A stretch of DNA of 64,000 bases from assembly GCA_028583605.1 (NCBI GenBank), contig CM053325.1, positions 47,872,987-47,936,986 of the forward strand, given 5' to 3'. Numbering within the stretch: position 1 is the first letter of the stretch; each line of letters opens with the position of its first letter. Source of the DNA: Dastarcus helophoroides. Lineage: Eukaryota; Arthropoda; Insecta; Coleoptera; Bothrideridae. The notes under the pieces were generated by a model. That model did no database searches, was not told where the DNA came from, and saw only the letters and a list, made by a program, of their open reading frames with translations. Below are positions 1 to 11,471 of this stretch, piece after piece. The position numbers and the translations under genes are program-made.

Positions 1-312
1 ATTTTCTTTCAGTAGACGAATAATCGAGAAATGACTAACATTTAGTGCTGCAACTACTTGTCGACTTGAAGAATGTGGATTTTCTTGAAACTCATTCATT
101 ATTTCCAATTTGGTATCATTAGTTAATGCATTGGAGGGTTCTTTTCTTAGCTTTCGTACATGTCCATGTTCTTGAAAATGCTTCTCGATTTTACTAATTC
201 AACCTTGGAATATAGGCAGGAAATTTTTGTTGAAATAAGACGAGCAACTTTGACCTATGATCTTGCTCTATCTCCATAACCAATCATTTGTAAAATTATT
301 ATTTTATGCATT
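1..312 (-). pseudogene. Transposase N-terminal helix-turn-helix relic (DUF4817-like)
   Basis: Read on the minus strand, this stretch encodes the beginning of an insect transposase-type protein of the IS630/Tc1-mariner kind. Recognisable pieces are MIGYGDRARS near the 5' end, HFQEHGHVRKL in the middle, and ENPHSSSRQVVAALNVSH followed by RLLKEN at the left edge. This order (helix, linker, second HTH with an ENPH-SSRQV pattern) is typical of the DUF4817-like N-terminal domain. At least two stop or frame breaks (around positions 255 and 195) show it is dead. The catalytic part would lie to the left of the window. Family assignment is from motif memory, not from a search. Confidence 0.6.
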
Positions 313-920
313 TCTGCCAAATGACCCACATTAAATCTTCAAAATGTGCAAAAAGATAAGTGAAGCACGATACTGACTACTGTATAATTCTTTCACAGTT
401 TTAGGAAGTTACTGGGATGTTTTTGACAAAAAGTACAATTGACCATGATAAGGTTGATAAGTTTTTAGTTTTCCTTTTTTACAAAATCAAAAAAGGATAT
501 CGAAATTAATTTTGGTTCCTTTATGATTATTGAGGACGAACCGGATGAGCCGCTATTAATTGTTATTGCAGAAATTTCCATCTACTTGATAACATGTTTT
601 TGTTATTGTTTATTTTTTAAATAAATGTAGCAACCATGACATTTTCGAATAAAGATTGAAAAGACCTTTCAAATGAGGTATACCAAACTCCCACCAATTA
701 AAAAATTTAAGGGTTGAAAAGGTAACTCTAGGGATAACATTTTTGTGATGCAGGATGTCATCTTATAATCTAAAATTGACCTGTCTCGGGATTTTTCATA
801 AATATGTACAATAACTGATATATTGAATTTATTCCATTTGGCTGTTCCTCACAGTATATTTAATAATATGTTACATTTTAAATTTTATTTTGTTTTTGAT
901 AATTCTTTTTTTATTTCTAG
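313..920. other. Intron/intergenic stretch, nothing assigned
   Basis: This is AT-rich sequence upstream of the first recognised sterol O-acyltransferase exon and probably part of its intron. An open + strand reading at about 484-620 contains an acidic patch (MIIEDEPDEP), but it matched no family I know and has no convincing splice sites. The sequence ends in a polypyrimidine tract and AG at 919-920, the acceptor of the next exon. Confidence 0.4.
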
Positions 921-3502
921 GTAAGACTACTAATGAAGCAACATGCCTTTGTTGTAAGCAATTTAAGAAGTTTAAAAGAAACTCCAAAAAATAAACGAGG
1001 GTACCTAAAATTACCAAGAATGAGTCAATATTTTTATTTTTCCTTTGCACCTACACTTGTCTACAAGCAAATAATTTACAGGTAAATCAGTAAAATTAGT
1101 AGTATACTAACATGTGATATGCATTTATTGAAATAAGGATCAGCAAGTAACGACTTCGATCCTGTATTAAAAGTGTGGTAACGGACTATGAAGTGATAAA
1201 TTAGTTATAGCGGATTGCTCTGACTGCTTTAGCAGGATTTAGCACTCAGTTGTTGAGCTGTATAATAATCATTCATACAGAAATGTCTATCTTCAAACCG
1301 CCCTCCAGAGATTTCGATAAAACCGAATGATCTGGAGCATGATCTTAAAAATAAATATTCGCGCTCCCCTAATGTGATGTATTAATTAATTTTATGTAAA
1401 TGCGTTCAGAGTCTTTGTTAAATAAAGTATTTAAATTCAAGGTATATTTTTAATCGAACTGGCAACAGGTATTTATTACTCTAGAAATTGAGTTGTATGC
1501 TCAACATTAACATCTCTATGTATTCTGATAAAAAAGTTGCCCATCAGAAATAGTTTAAAAAATTATCGTTTTACTGATCTGCTACTATTAACCATTATTT
1601 AACAAAAATATTTTGATCATATCGATCTTTTTTTTCTATTTTCAGAAATATACGTATAAGGTGGAAAGTAATAATTAAATCTCTTTTAAGTTTTCTGATA
1701 AATCTTTATGTAGCTTACATTGTTTTCATTAAAGTACTACGCCAGCAATATAATGACTGTGATCGTTATCAGCATACCTGGCTGGATGTCGTTAGAATTA
1801 CTTCCTGTACATTTATTTGTGGCTTTATTGTTACGACAGTTGCCTACAATCTGGTTCTAATAACGCCCCAAGTTTTTTTTGGAGAGATTTTAAGTTATAG
1901 GCAGCAAGAAAAATTAAATTTGGTGAGTAATATTACCGTAAGTATGCATATAACAAAACTGAAATAAACACTTTGGCAGCGAATACTTCGTTTATTAGGG
2001 TTCAGTAGCTTAAAAAAGCAGAACCCTTAATCTTACTCTCGTGTGTATTTGTCCGTCTATTGCAGAGGTTTTTTTTCTCGAAAACAGTAAACATAAGAAT
2101 TTGAAGTTTGGCTTATTTAAAATTGGAAAATTTTTCATTTTTCAATATCACGTAAGAAATTTTGGATAAAATTTTAATATATCTAAAAATTATTTAATCA
2201 TTGACTGCTCACTGTATACCTTAAGTGTGCTTCTCCGACTTGCCTATTGTTGAATTTTTTGTTTTTTTTATTACGAGATTTGCATGGAAGAATTTCAGAT
2301 ATTTTGACTGGTTTACATATTTAAAAATTCGTATGCTGTAATCTAAATGTGCTATAATCTGTAATACATATAAGGCAATGAATGTGAGTTTATTATGCTT
2401 ATTACTTCAGAATACTTGTATGTCTAGTGTGCTTAACATTACTACGACATCGAGCAAGGCTTCCCTTTGTAACACTGTCACTTGTTGTGTAGAATATTAT
2501 TATTTTTTTCCTAAACAAATCCCTTAAGATGGTGAAACATAAGTCGAATACCTTAGGTAAACTAATACAATAAATTCAGTCTCTTAAAAAGCACATCTAT
2601 ACCTATTTGTTTCAGTTAATATTGTTTCCTATTTACCTTAGGCAAAAATTTGCCAAATGCATTTTTGATAATACATATCATATGATCCTATAAACCTCCT
2701 CACCCAGGATATACATATCATTCGGTCCGTTGTTGTTAAATTTTGCACCTTATTGCTACGTAAATGTTTCCAATGATCCTTTGATTTTTAATTATCATAC
2801 ACAAAAAAATTGTACTTACTGTACTCTGCTCACCCAAAAGATATAGTTAAGCCACCCATCCCTAAAAAAAGGCAGGTTCACACGGTCAAGAAATAAATGA
2901 ACATTACTAATTAAGCGATCAACGAAAGTCTTTTGTTCAAATATCCCGCTTTGTTTAAGGGAGTGGTTTAACCATATTTATTGGGCAAAGAGAGTATAGA
3001 AAATGAAAATTTTTGTTTTGTAGAACCAAAACAACTTGGCGAGATATTATTTTAACACAACTTTTCTTTGTTTTAGCCATGGTGGAGAGCTACTTCTTTT
3101 AATGAATTTTTCAAGTTATGGAATCCGCTTATTCGAAGTTGGCTTAATGAGTACATTTACAAAGAATGCCTTCTGATAACTAACAACCAATCTTTATCGA
3201 AAATCGTGGTATTTTGCATATCGGCAATATTTCATGAATGGTGTGCAGTTTTAGTTACAAAAGTTCATTTTCCGTTCATGTTTATTTTATTTTTCGGTTT
3301 TACGAGCCTTTTTGTTGCAACTGGATACTTTTATGTAAAAATGTCTCCAGCATTATTCTGGTTACAATTCGGCATTGGTATGACGTCCCTTTTGGGATTT
3401 TATTTCATGGAATATTTCTCAAATGTAAATTGTCCTGGAGATTATGTTAATGGAATAAATATATACATTCCCAAAGTATTTAATAATGACTGTATCAAAT
3501 AA
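921..3502 (+). CDS. SOAT: Sterol O-acyltransferase, last three exons
   Basis: Exons are 921-1081, 1646-1922 and 3077-3502, all bounded by AG/GT, with phases that fit (0, then 2, then 0) and joining into 287 codons ending at TAA 3500-3502. ER-membrane MBOAT enzymes of this family esterify sterol with acyl-CoA. Exon 1 carries FAPTLVYKQ followed by YRNIRIRWK, matching the FAPTLIYRD...RW block of animal SOAT1/2. Exon 3 carries PWWRATSFNEFFKLWN (the FYxDWWN region) and SAIFHEW, which holds the catalytic His (codon 3233-3235). Hydrophobic membrane segments follow, then a Cys-Pro tail like that of SOAT. The visible part is the C-terminal half of a protein usually about 500 residues long; the 5' exons lie left of the window. 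Oddity: the usual Y-x-D-W-W-N reads N-L-P-W-W-R, with Asp and Asn replaced. DGAT1 is the alternative, but the FAPTLVY block favours SOAT. Confidence 0.85.
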
Positions 3503-3875
3503 AATGAATACAATCATTTATTTATTCTTTCTTTAATAAGAATCTGGAAAAAAGATTTTGTGATACAGAAAAATCGTCCCATTAATCTAAAGGAGTTTTT
3601 TAAATTCCTGGAGATTATATCAAAGGTCAAAGATTTCTGATCTTTGACTTTGGAAATGTAATCAGTTGTTCAAACATTTTCTATCTTTATTTGAAAACAA
3701 AAACACTAGTAAGTCAGTTTCATATTACACTCACGATGTTGAATTAAATAAAATTAAAATAAATTTGGATATTCTTAGTATTTTTTGTGACGATATATTG
3801 ATTTCAAATATTTAATTTGCTTTTTCATTTCTTGTAGTTTTTTACGACGTTATAAATTCTTCGGAGAGAAACTGA
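3503..3875. other. 3' flank of SOAT gene
   Basis: AT-rich flank that presumably contains the 3' UTR. AATAAA overlaps the stop codon at about 3498-3503; a better-placed polyadenylation signal was not picked out. No gene seen. Confidence 0.35.
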
Positions 3876-3970
3876 GAGTTTCTCTCTGAAGAAGATAGCT
3901 TGGCTATCTAAACGCATTACAGCAACTTTTGTTGTATTTTTTATTCTTCCTTGGTTTCAGGGAACAAGGT
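3876..3970 (+). repeat. Penelope-type tail hairpin repeat, copy 1
   Basis: A diverged copy of the block also present at 33573-33617 (-), 38257-38290 (-), 55852-55895 (-), 55924-55968 (+) and 57625-57668 (+). It holds CTCTCTGAAGA, a 6-bp stem GATAGC/GCTATC with a TTG loop, then AAACGCATTACAGCAAC, and a downstream TTGTTGT...CTTGGTTTCAGGG tail. The same tail follows a Penelope-like GIY-YIG relic at 38218-38670. A second small palindrome, GAGAAACT/AGTTTCTC, lies just upstream. No reading frame is attached here, so this is a solitary tail. Confidence 0.6.
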
Positions 3971-6900
3971 TTTTATATCAATTTTTAAATATTTAGTTTA
4001 AAAAGTAATCACATATTTGTCAGATAATTGAAATAATCAATATTTTTAACCCTTATTTGAAGAAATTGTTCAATATTCACAATTCATAAACTTAGTGGCG
4101 TGTTGTGACTTTTATAATTGGGAAAGCTGACCGGACATCTTTTTAAAAAATTAATTGCAATTTTGCTTTCATCTAACTAATTTTGAACGCATTAGTATTC
4201 AAAAAGTAATATTTCTCGATTAGTTGAAATATTGATTTAAATTCAGGATTTCAAAACAAAATTAAAATTTCAAGAAGATAGCCGAAATATTGGAAACAAT
4301 TAAAAATTTTAGGTCTAAATCCAGATGTTTGTCCAATTTTATTTTAAATAAATCTAGTTTTTCAACTTTCAAGTGTAACTTTGAATATTATTGCTTTAAT
4401 GTTTAGATTGGTTTTTGGAATATTTTATTATTTTAATTTGTTTCTTTAAATTTGGATTTTTACTCGAAGTTTTGAATATTTTAAATTAAAAGAGAACTAA
4501 AATTCTAAGATAAAACTCAAAATTTATATTTAAAAAAAATTGGGACTGCTGACAGAAGTGAAAACTTAAAACTATGATATAACAGTGTTTTTTTTTTAAT
4601 TTTCAAATTGTAATATCAAAAATAAAAATTTTATATTTTGTAAATTAAAATTGCTATTTTTGTGGTTGTTATATCTTTTATATTTGTATACGATTTAGTC
4701 TTTAATCTTGTCTATTGACTTCTTTGAAAAATTTTGACTTCTTAAAATATCGAGTTTCTTCAAGTTTTTAATTTTTTTAAAATCTCAACATTTTTCTAAA
4801 CGTCAACTTTCTGAAAATTTCGACTTTTTCAAAATTTCGATCTTTTCAAAATTAATCTAAAATCTTCCCCCTATGTTTCAAAATTTTTTGCTTTTCCCTA
4901 AAATTTGACTCTTTTTAGGTTTTATTTTTTAAAATTTTGACTTCTTCGCTCATAGCAAATATTTATCGAAACATCGCGGAATTTTTAATACCTGTTGTTG
5001 TTTTAATTGTTAATAAAATTTAATAGTTATGAATATTGAAGAATTCCACTAAGTAAGGGTTAGAAATGTCAATGTTGACTTCTTTTAAAATTACAAATTT
5101 TTTTTTTCTGGTAAATGTTATTGATAAATTTAATATTTTGTTGAAAACTTCGAATATTCAGAATTTTATCTTGTTTAAAATTGTCGATTTTTTTAAAAAA
5201 TTTGATTTATTAAACTTTCCACCTTGAAAAAAGGGATGAAAATTTAACGTTTAATTGTTAAATTGAAAACATTGAACAGTATTTTAGAAATTTTCGATTT
5301 TTTGTGAACAATACCAAATTTAAAGTAGCCATTGTTAAAAAATTGTTAAAATTTTTTCTAAATTTTGAGATAATGAAGTCAAAATTTCGAGAAAAAAATC
5401 AAAATTTCAAGTTGATATTGACATGCTTTTATATTTTGAATTTAAAGCCAAAATTTAGAAAAAAAATGATATAAGTTTGAAATTGAAGACATTTTTTTTA
5501 TCAAAAGCTCCTTTTTGTTGAATCAAAAATTAATAGAAAAAAGTCAAAATTCAATACTTCCGTTTTTGAGAAATATCCATTTTTTTTTCAGGATATCGAT
5601 TTTAAACGTGGAATATTAAATTATTTTCTTCAAATTGTGACTTTAAAATTGAAAATTTAAAACGTTTATTCAAAATTTCAAAAAAAGTCGAAGAAAAAGT
5701 ATGGGATTTAGAAACATTTTAGAAATTTCTAATTTAAAACAGAAATTGTAATTTTAAAGTTACATTGTCGAATCTGAAGCCAAAAATTCTAATTTTATGC
5801 CGAATTGTATAAATTTCCAAGTTTTCTAGAAACATTCTTTTTCAAATTTAATGCTTAAAATTTAAATTTGAAATAAAACTAGAAAGCTTTTAAGCTAAAT
5901 GTTTCTTTAAATTTCGGTATAACAATCATAATTTCTTTTCAATCTCTTTATTTCTTTAGAAATTTGGACTTTTTTGACTCGAACTTTTCGTAATACTCTT
6001 AGATTTTATAAAATGAAATCTTGAATTTTCTAATTTCAACAATTTAAGACTAAGCTCTGAATTTGCAGTAAAGATTCAAATTTCGAATAAGATTAAAATA
6101 TTTAAAAAATAAATCTTAGTTCCACCAGGAAATTTAAAAAATAACTAAATTTTGATAAAATATTGACATTTATAAAAAAATTCTGAAACAATGGAATTTA
6201 TAAGTGTTGTTTATTGGAAAATTCGATATGTTATTCGACTTTTTTCCATTTATAGGTATTCATAACTACTAAACTTTATTAACGATGAAAACAATAAATA
6301 TTAAAAATTGATACGTAATAATGCACGTATCTGTTATAAAATTTGGTTGGGCACTGCACCAAAAATGGAGGGGCAGGTACCCACTCTGCCCCCCCCCTTA
6401 GCGCCGTCACTTTATATAAAGATAACACTCCAAATTAAAAATATTGTTTTAGTAATAATTTAGTGCGTTTTTTTCCTGGAATATCTACCTTATTCGCGAC
6501 ATCTGTAGCCCAAATTGCAAAATTACAGATTAAACCTAAAATTTCAATTTTACAAAAAAAATTTTCGACCTTCCAGGAAAAATTGAACATTTTTTTTAAT
6601 GGAGATTCAAAAATTTACAAATTGCAAGAAAACATTCAAAGTTTAAACATTTTATTTGGAGATTTTGAACTTTTTCTAGAATTTCGAATTTTTCGAAATT
6701 TGATGAAAAATTTAAATTGTTCAGTTAAAATGCGACGTTACTTTCAGATTTCAGGTTTTGTTCTTCAAATTGCCATAGTATGTAGTAAAAATGCTAAATT
6801 TCTAAATTTGGAGAAACATTTAAATAAGATTTCCGAAAAAAATAAACATTTTGTGAAAAATTCGTTAAAAAAAAGAAAAGGGAAAATGTTTCAAGATAAT

Positions 6901-7631
6901 TTAAAAATGTTAAATCAGAGATTTTACGTTGAAACTGATATTTCAATATTTTGAAAAAAATTCGTGTGTTTTTATTTTCAACTCTTTCCCAAATTCTGAA
7001 TTTTTGATTTTAAATTAGTACAATGTCGACTTTTCCGACTTTAAATTTAAACTTTCGACTTGTTTCCGAAATTCCTTAAAAAAATGTTTTCCGAAATTTG
7101 GGATTCAAATTCGAACGCTTGATATTAAAATTTCAAGATTCAATAATAAATCGAAATTGAACTGAATTTGGTGGGAAAAATTTTGCGTAAATCGAGTTAC
7201 AATCAAAATTTTCGGGATAAAAATAATTTCGAGAAAACATTCTTTTTCATTTTTGAATCATTTTGTCTCGTTTATTCTGAAAATTTTATTTTAGCTCGCC
7301 GGGCTGGATAAGCTAACATAATATTTTTGAAATAATTCGAGAAACAAATAGAAATTTAGGCAATAAAGTCAAAAAGTTTAGAAAACGTTTAACATTTCTG
7401 AAAGAAAACCTAACTTTAGGAAAAAATTAATTTTTTTCTTGAACTTATGATAATTAAAAGGTGTCATTTTGAGAAAAAATTTAACATTGAACTTTTTATT
7501 TTAATTTGGATTTTTTTTAGAACTTCATATTTTTTCCAAATGGGATCGCCAGAATTTATTAATTGTAAAGGTATTGTGTATTCAGAAAGGTTTAAAAACA
7601 CTGTTATAAAGTTTATTTTAACAAAATAGTG

Positions 7632-7802
7632 AAAAAAACAAGAAATAATCCTTCTGCTAATTTTTTTGTCAAGAAATCTTGCTCTTGATAAAATACCTTT
7701 ATGTCTTGTCTTGTTCTTTTTCACAAATTTCTTGTCTTATGCTTGTTTCTTGTAGTAAAGACAAGACAAGAACGAGAAAAAGCAAGACAAGAATAAGAAA
7801 TT
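7632..7802. repeat. CAAGACAAGA / TCTTGTCTTG inverted simple repeat
   Basis: The left part carries pyrimidine-rich copies (TCTTGTCTTGTTCTTTTTC, then TTTCTTGTCTTATGCTTG). From about 7757 the complementary purine-rich copies follow (GACAAGACAAGAACGAG, AAGCAAGACAAGAATAAG). The two halves can fold into an imperfect hairpin. It looks like a simple-sequence expansion that became inverted; no coding content. Confidence 0.5.
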
Positions 7803-7847
7803 AGTAAAACACTAACATAAGCACATATTAATTTGCAATTCACCTAC

Positions 7848-7945
7848 ACATACAGGGCGATGTTTAAAAGTCGACCCTAACTAGTCCGCAATGCAACCCA
7901 ATATACAAATTTAAGGGTAAGAGGATAATAAATTATTATAATCAT
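7848..7945 (+). repeat. Dispersed repeat R1, copy 1
   Basis: Starts with ACATACAGGGCGATGT and contains AATGCAACCCAATATACAAAT and GATAATAAATTATTATAAT. The reverse complement of the same blocks occurs at 36085-36200, so this is a dispersed family. Its class is unknown; the CAGGG end is seen at the termini of many small insect elements. Confidence 0.55.
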
Positions 7946-9959
7946 TAGAGACCGGAATTTAGGTAAAATTCTGTGATCCTACCTTTTCACCTTTTTCGGC
8001 GTTTTTCGTGCTTTGCTGCCTAAATTACAGTTTTTTTAGTTTTTTGCATTTTTGCACATAACAAGGACCTATTTTCAAAAAATTTAGTGCCGATTTATCC
8101 TTTTCTACGGATTTTTCCCCGTACATTTACACTTCTGAAAAATCTAAGCAAAAATATGTATACATACGTAAAACATAAAGCAATAAAATAGAAATTTAAT
8201 TTATACTAATAACAACAAGAAACGTCAAGAATAAATTTTTAAGAAAAATAATTTAATAACAATTAAACTTATGACCCCCTATAAGTTTTATGGGCTTTTG
8301 AGACGCGGGACAATTGAACTGCGTTACCTATTTATCTTAATTTTTGAGTAAAAACAGATGTGCAGGTAAAATGATAAAATTACCCGAAGGATATTATTTT
8401 TCTACAATTTAAAAAATTATCTTTGGACAGTCTCTTGCAAAATGCACTTATGTGTAAAAAATGCCTCCAGAAAGACAAAGTTCTCTAATTAAACACAAGT
8501 TTGGAGTCAACTGGAGAAATTTTCAGTATCTTAAATTCAGAATTCTAGAAATAAATTGACCTTTAGCATTACTGTCCAAATTTGGAGAAAAAAAGAAGCT
8601 ATAATTTATGGAAAAAAAGGTTTGCAGTCAAAATTAAAAAAACTGAAAACTTCAAGGCAACCTTCAATTAGGAATTTTTGGAAAAAAATGTCTATCGAAT
8701 CAGATAAAAACTAACAAGATTGAACAATTTTATAAAAATTTTGAATTTTGATAAAAGTTTAGAGAAGAAGCTTTAAGGTTTGTTAAAAACCTTTACTGTC
8801 TGCTCAAAGTCCTCAATAAAAATGTTTAAAACAATTTTATATGTCGAGAGAGAGGTGAAAATATTTTGAAAAAGTATATATTTTGAGCCACTAAATTTTG
8901 AGAATTTTGAAAGAAAAAAACCAAGGTTATTAAAACCCGTTTTCCTTTTCAAAATTTCGACATTAATTTTGACATTTTTAAACTCAAAAAGTAAAAAAAA
9001 GTAAAAATTTTATAAATCAAGTTTTCCTCAAAATATGTCATAATGTTGTGATTAAAAGGTACCTAAGATAGAAATTTCAATGTTAAATTTAAAACGTCAA
9101 ACTTTTTTCCGAAGTTTTCACTTTAAAGTCGAAATTTTGGGAAAACAAATTAAAATTATCAAAAAACGCCTTCTCAAAATTATCGATATAGAACAGATTT
9201 TGAATTTTTAGTAAAGAGTGAAGTTTTCAAAATATTATTTAAATACCGCATTTTAAATTTTAATTTTAAAAACATTATTACAAATTCTAAGTTTTTCTCG
9301 AAATTTCGCCTCAAAAGATCATTTAGTAAATTTTGAGTGTTTCTTAAAATTTTACTTTTTTTCCAAATGCTGAGTTTAAGCTTTAAATATTTAGGTAGCA
9401 AAATTCAACATTTTTTATGAAATTTCGAACATAAGGTCGTAATTTCGAATAAAAATGAGAAAGAGATTTCAAGAAAAGTTTAAGCTATTTAAAAAAATAT
9501 TCTCAAAAATTTAAGCTTAATCACGGATTATTGGATTTTTTTTCGAATTTTCGACTTTAAATCCCAAAATGTTGACTTTTTCTAGAAAGTGTCAGCTTTA
9601 AACAAAAGTCAAAATATTGTTAAAAAATCTAAAACTTGAGTTTGAAGTAAAAATTTAAGATTTATGGTAAAGATTCAAAAATAAACTGAAAATTTAAAGA
9701 AATTCTTAATTTGGAAATATATAGGGTTTTTGTTAATATCCTGAATACAACCTAATATTTAATTTCTTCTCGAGTGAAGACTTTTTAATTTTGACACGGT
9801 TTCGGCTTTAATCTCAAACTTTCGATTTTTTTTCCCAAAATTTTGATCCTGAACTTGAAATTTTGGCCTTTTAATGTCGAGAGTTTTACTTTAATTTTGA
9901 AATTTTGACTTGTTTCTCGAAATATTTGATTCTTTACTCGAAATCCAGTTCATAGAATA

Positions 9960-10035
9960 TTTTTCCCCTTTACCACATCGGCAATTAAACAAATAATTAC
10001 GCGATACGTATTTCGCCTGCAGAACTGGCAGTTTC
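9960..10035 (+). repeat. Direct repeat, unit 1 (about 425-bp spacing)
   Basis: The stretch from CACATCGGCAATTAAACAAA through GCGATACGTATTTCGCC to GCAGAACTGGCAGT is repeated with few changes at 10385-10462. The sequence before each copy is also similar (TTTTTCC...TTTA-CCA), which suggests a local duplication of about 425 bp. Confidence 0.6.
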
Positions 10036-10384
10036 AAGCGCACCAATCTTAATTGATTAGCAGTTCAGTGCTCTAGTTGAAAACTGATGTTTTTTTCTTC
10101 ATTTTGACTTGAAATTTAAAACTAATAATAAAAATAATTTGTAGATTGTAGATTCTTTTGAAAGGTCTATTACTAAAAATTCAGGCATCAGCCTTTAATT
10201 ATTTTGTTAATAATTCAATTTGAAATTTCAACTTTTAGGTTTATTTTAGATATGTTCATTCATCTTCAAATTTCAATTCAAAATGTCGTCTTTTTTATTG
10301 GGATTTGGAAACAGTTTTTATTATTGTTTTTTGTCAAATTTTATTTTTTCCAAAATGTCAAATTTAATACTTAACTCTTTCCAT

Positions 10385-10462
10385 AGAAGGTTTTATCCAT
10401 TTATCACATCGACAATTAAACAAATAATTATGCGATACGTATTTTGCCAGCAGAACTGGCAG
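10385..10462 (+). repeat. Direct repeat, unit 2
   Basis: Diverged partner of 9960-10035, with CACATCGACAATTAAACAAA and GCGATACGTATTTTGCC followed by GCAGAACTGGCAGTG. No gene is associated. Confidence 0.6.
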
Positions 10463-10520
10463 TGCTTTACTTAATTCTTTTCTTAAAATTATTACTTTAA
10501 CATCTTTATAATTTTGATTC

Positions 10521-10737
10521 AGGGAGTCTGATTGTTGGCGCCATATATGAAAAGGTACTTGTTGGTGTCAGCAGGTGTTTTATATGATAACGAAAGAGGA
10601 GAGATTATTGCGCGGCCACCAGAGAAGGCAGTGGTAGAAATTTCGGTCGGGTAATTAATTAGTGTTTTGCTAGGGTTTTTCCTATTTTCCTTTCCCTTTC
10701 CTGGCAAACCTTAGGCAGAAAACACCGGACATTCAGG
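10521..10737 (+). other. GC-richer island bounded by splice-like AG and GTGAGT
   Basis: This 217-bp stretch is clearly less AT-rich than its surroundings. It is preceded by TTTTGATTCAG and followed by GTGAGT (CATTCAG|GTGAGT). All three + frames contain stops, so it could only be a non-coding (5' UTR) exon. The minus strand is open over 10519-10707 but resembles no protein I know. It may instead be a transposon scrap. Function unassigned. Confidence 0.25.
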
Positions 10738-11471
10738 TGAGTCAGTTATACATTAATTTTTGACATCATCTTTGCGGTACATACAGTGATTTTATTTTGA
10801 AATTTCGAATCCAATCCCGAAATTTTGACTATTGAAATTTTCAGTTTGCACAGTTTATAAATTTTCGTTTTTGTTTTTAAATAACAACATTCCTTTCATA
10901 ATTCTTATTTTTACTTTTGTAACAAATTTCGATTTTAAACTCGAAAGTTCTTGTCAAATATTCGATTTAATTTTCACCTTTTTTTATAGTTGTTTGCTTA
11001 AAAACATAATAACACAAAATTTCTTTCTTTGGTGGAACTTTTAGTTTAATATGTACTTTTGAAATTTCAACTTTCGATAATTTTTTATGAATTTTAAGTT
11101 ATTTCGAAGTTTCGACGTTTTTCTCACAATTCAAAGCTTTTAATATTATTCTTTTTTCGCTTAGTTTTTGTTATATATTTTAAATTTCTTTTGTAATATT
11201 CCTGACTAGGGCCCTAGTTTTCCTTGATAATTGTAGTTTTGACCTTTTGGTGTTTTTAACATTGGAAATGTTTATGTTGAGATATGGGGTGAAGTTTCGG
11301 GTTTTCGTTCAAGCTTGAAGAACAAGGTGTCGGTCGGTCGGACATACTCGGATCGCCAGTCGAGCGCTCTCGGCGTCATAAAAACTATGAGAGAATGTTA
11401 AGTTTACAGTTCACCGCAGTGCACCATATTCGTTTAACCCAGTGACGTTTCATTGGATAAGGCTATCAGCT
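10738..11471. other. AT-rich stretch, then a GC-richer leader-like segment
   Basis: 10738-11280 is AT-rich with TCGAAATTT-type words and no gene. 11281-11471 changes composition (GTCGGTCGGTCGGACATACT; CGCCAGTCGAGCGCTCTCGG) and directly precedes the basic peptide fragment at 11472, so it may be the 5' part of the same relic, as an LTR or leader. This is inference from composition and position only. Confidence 0.25.

Larger units (their letters stand above)
3976..9950. repeat. Degenerate AT-rich repeat landscape (TCGAAATTT words)
   Basis: About 6 kb without a convincing gene. The words AAATTTCGA and TCGAAATTT, joined to GACTTTTT or AAAAAGTC, recur in both orientations. Around 4795-4850 units of about 17 nt can be read (CGACTTTTTCAAAATTT and neighbours). 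The longest open frame (6463-6954, 163 codons) is Lys/Phe/Asn-rich low complexity, follows the same words, and is rejected as a gene. A short GC-rich patch at 6350-6410 (GAGGGGCAGGTACCC) stands out but is unassigned. The same texture returns at 12.0-13.1, 49.1-49.3, 51.1-51.9 and 52.8-53.2 kb. Confidence 0.5.

Noticed and set aside
3206..3502. Stand-alone small gene starting at Met 3206
   Set aside because: The same frame runs upstream to an acceptor at 3076 and matches the SOAT C-terminus; it is an exon, not a separate gene.
6463..6954. 163-codon open frame on + strand
   Set aside because: Low-complexity Lys/Phe/Asn composition generated by the surrounding AAATTT words; no family, splice or codon-use support.
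3976..9950. CRISPR-like spaced repeats
   Set aside because: The words are short, degenerate, in both orientations and irregularly spaced, in eukaryotic DNA with introns.
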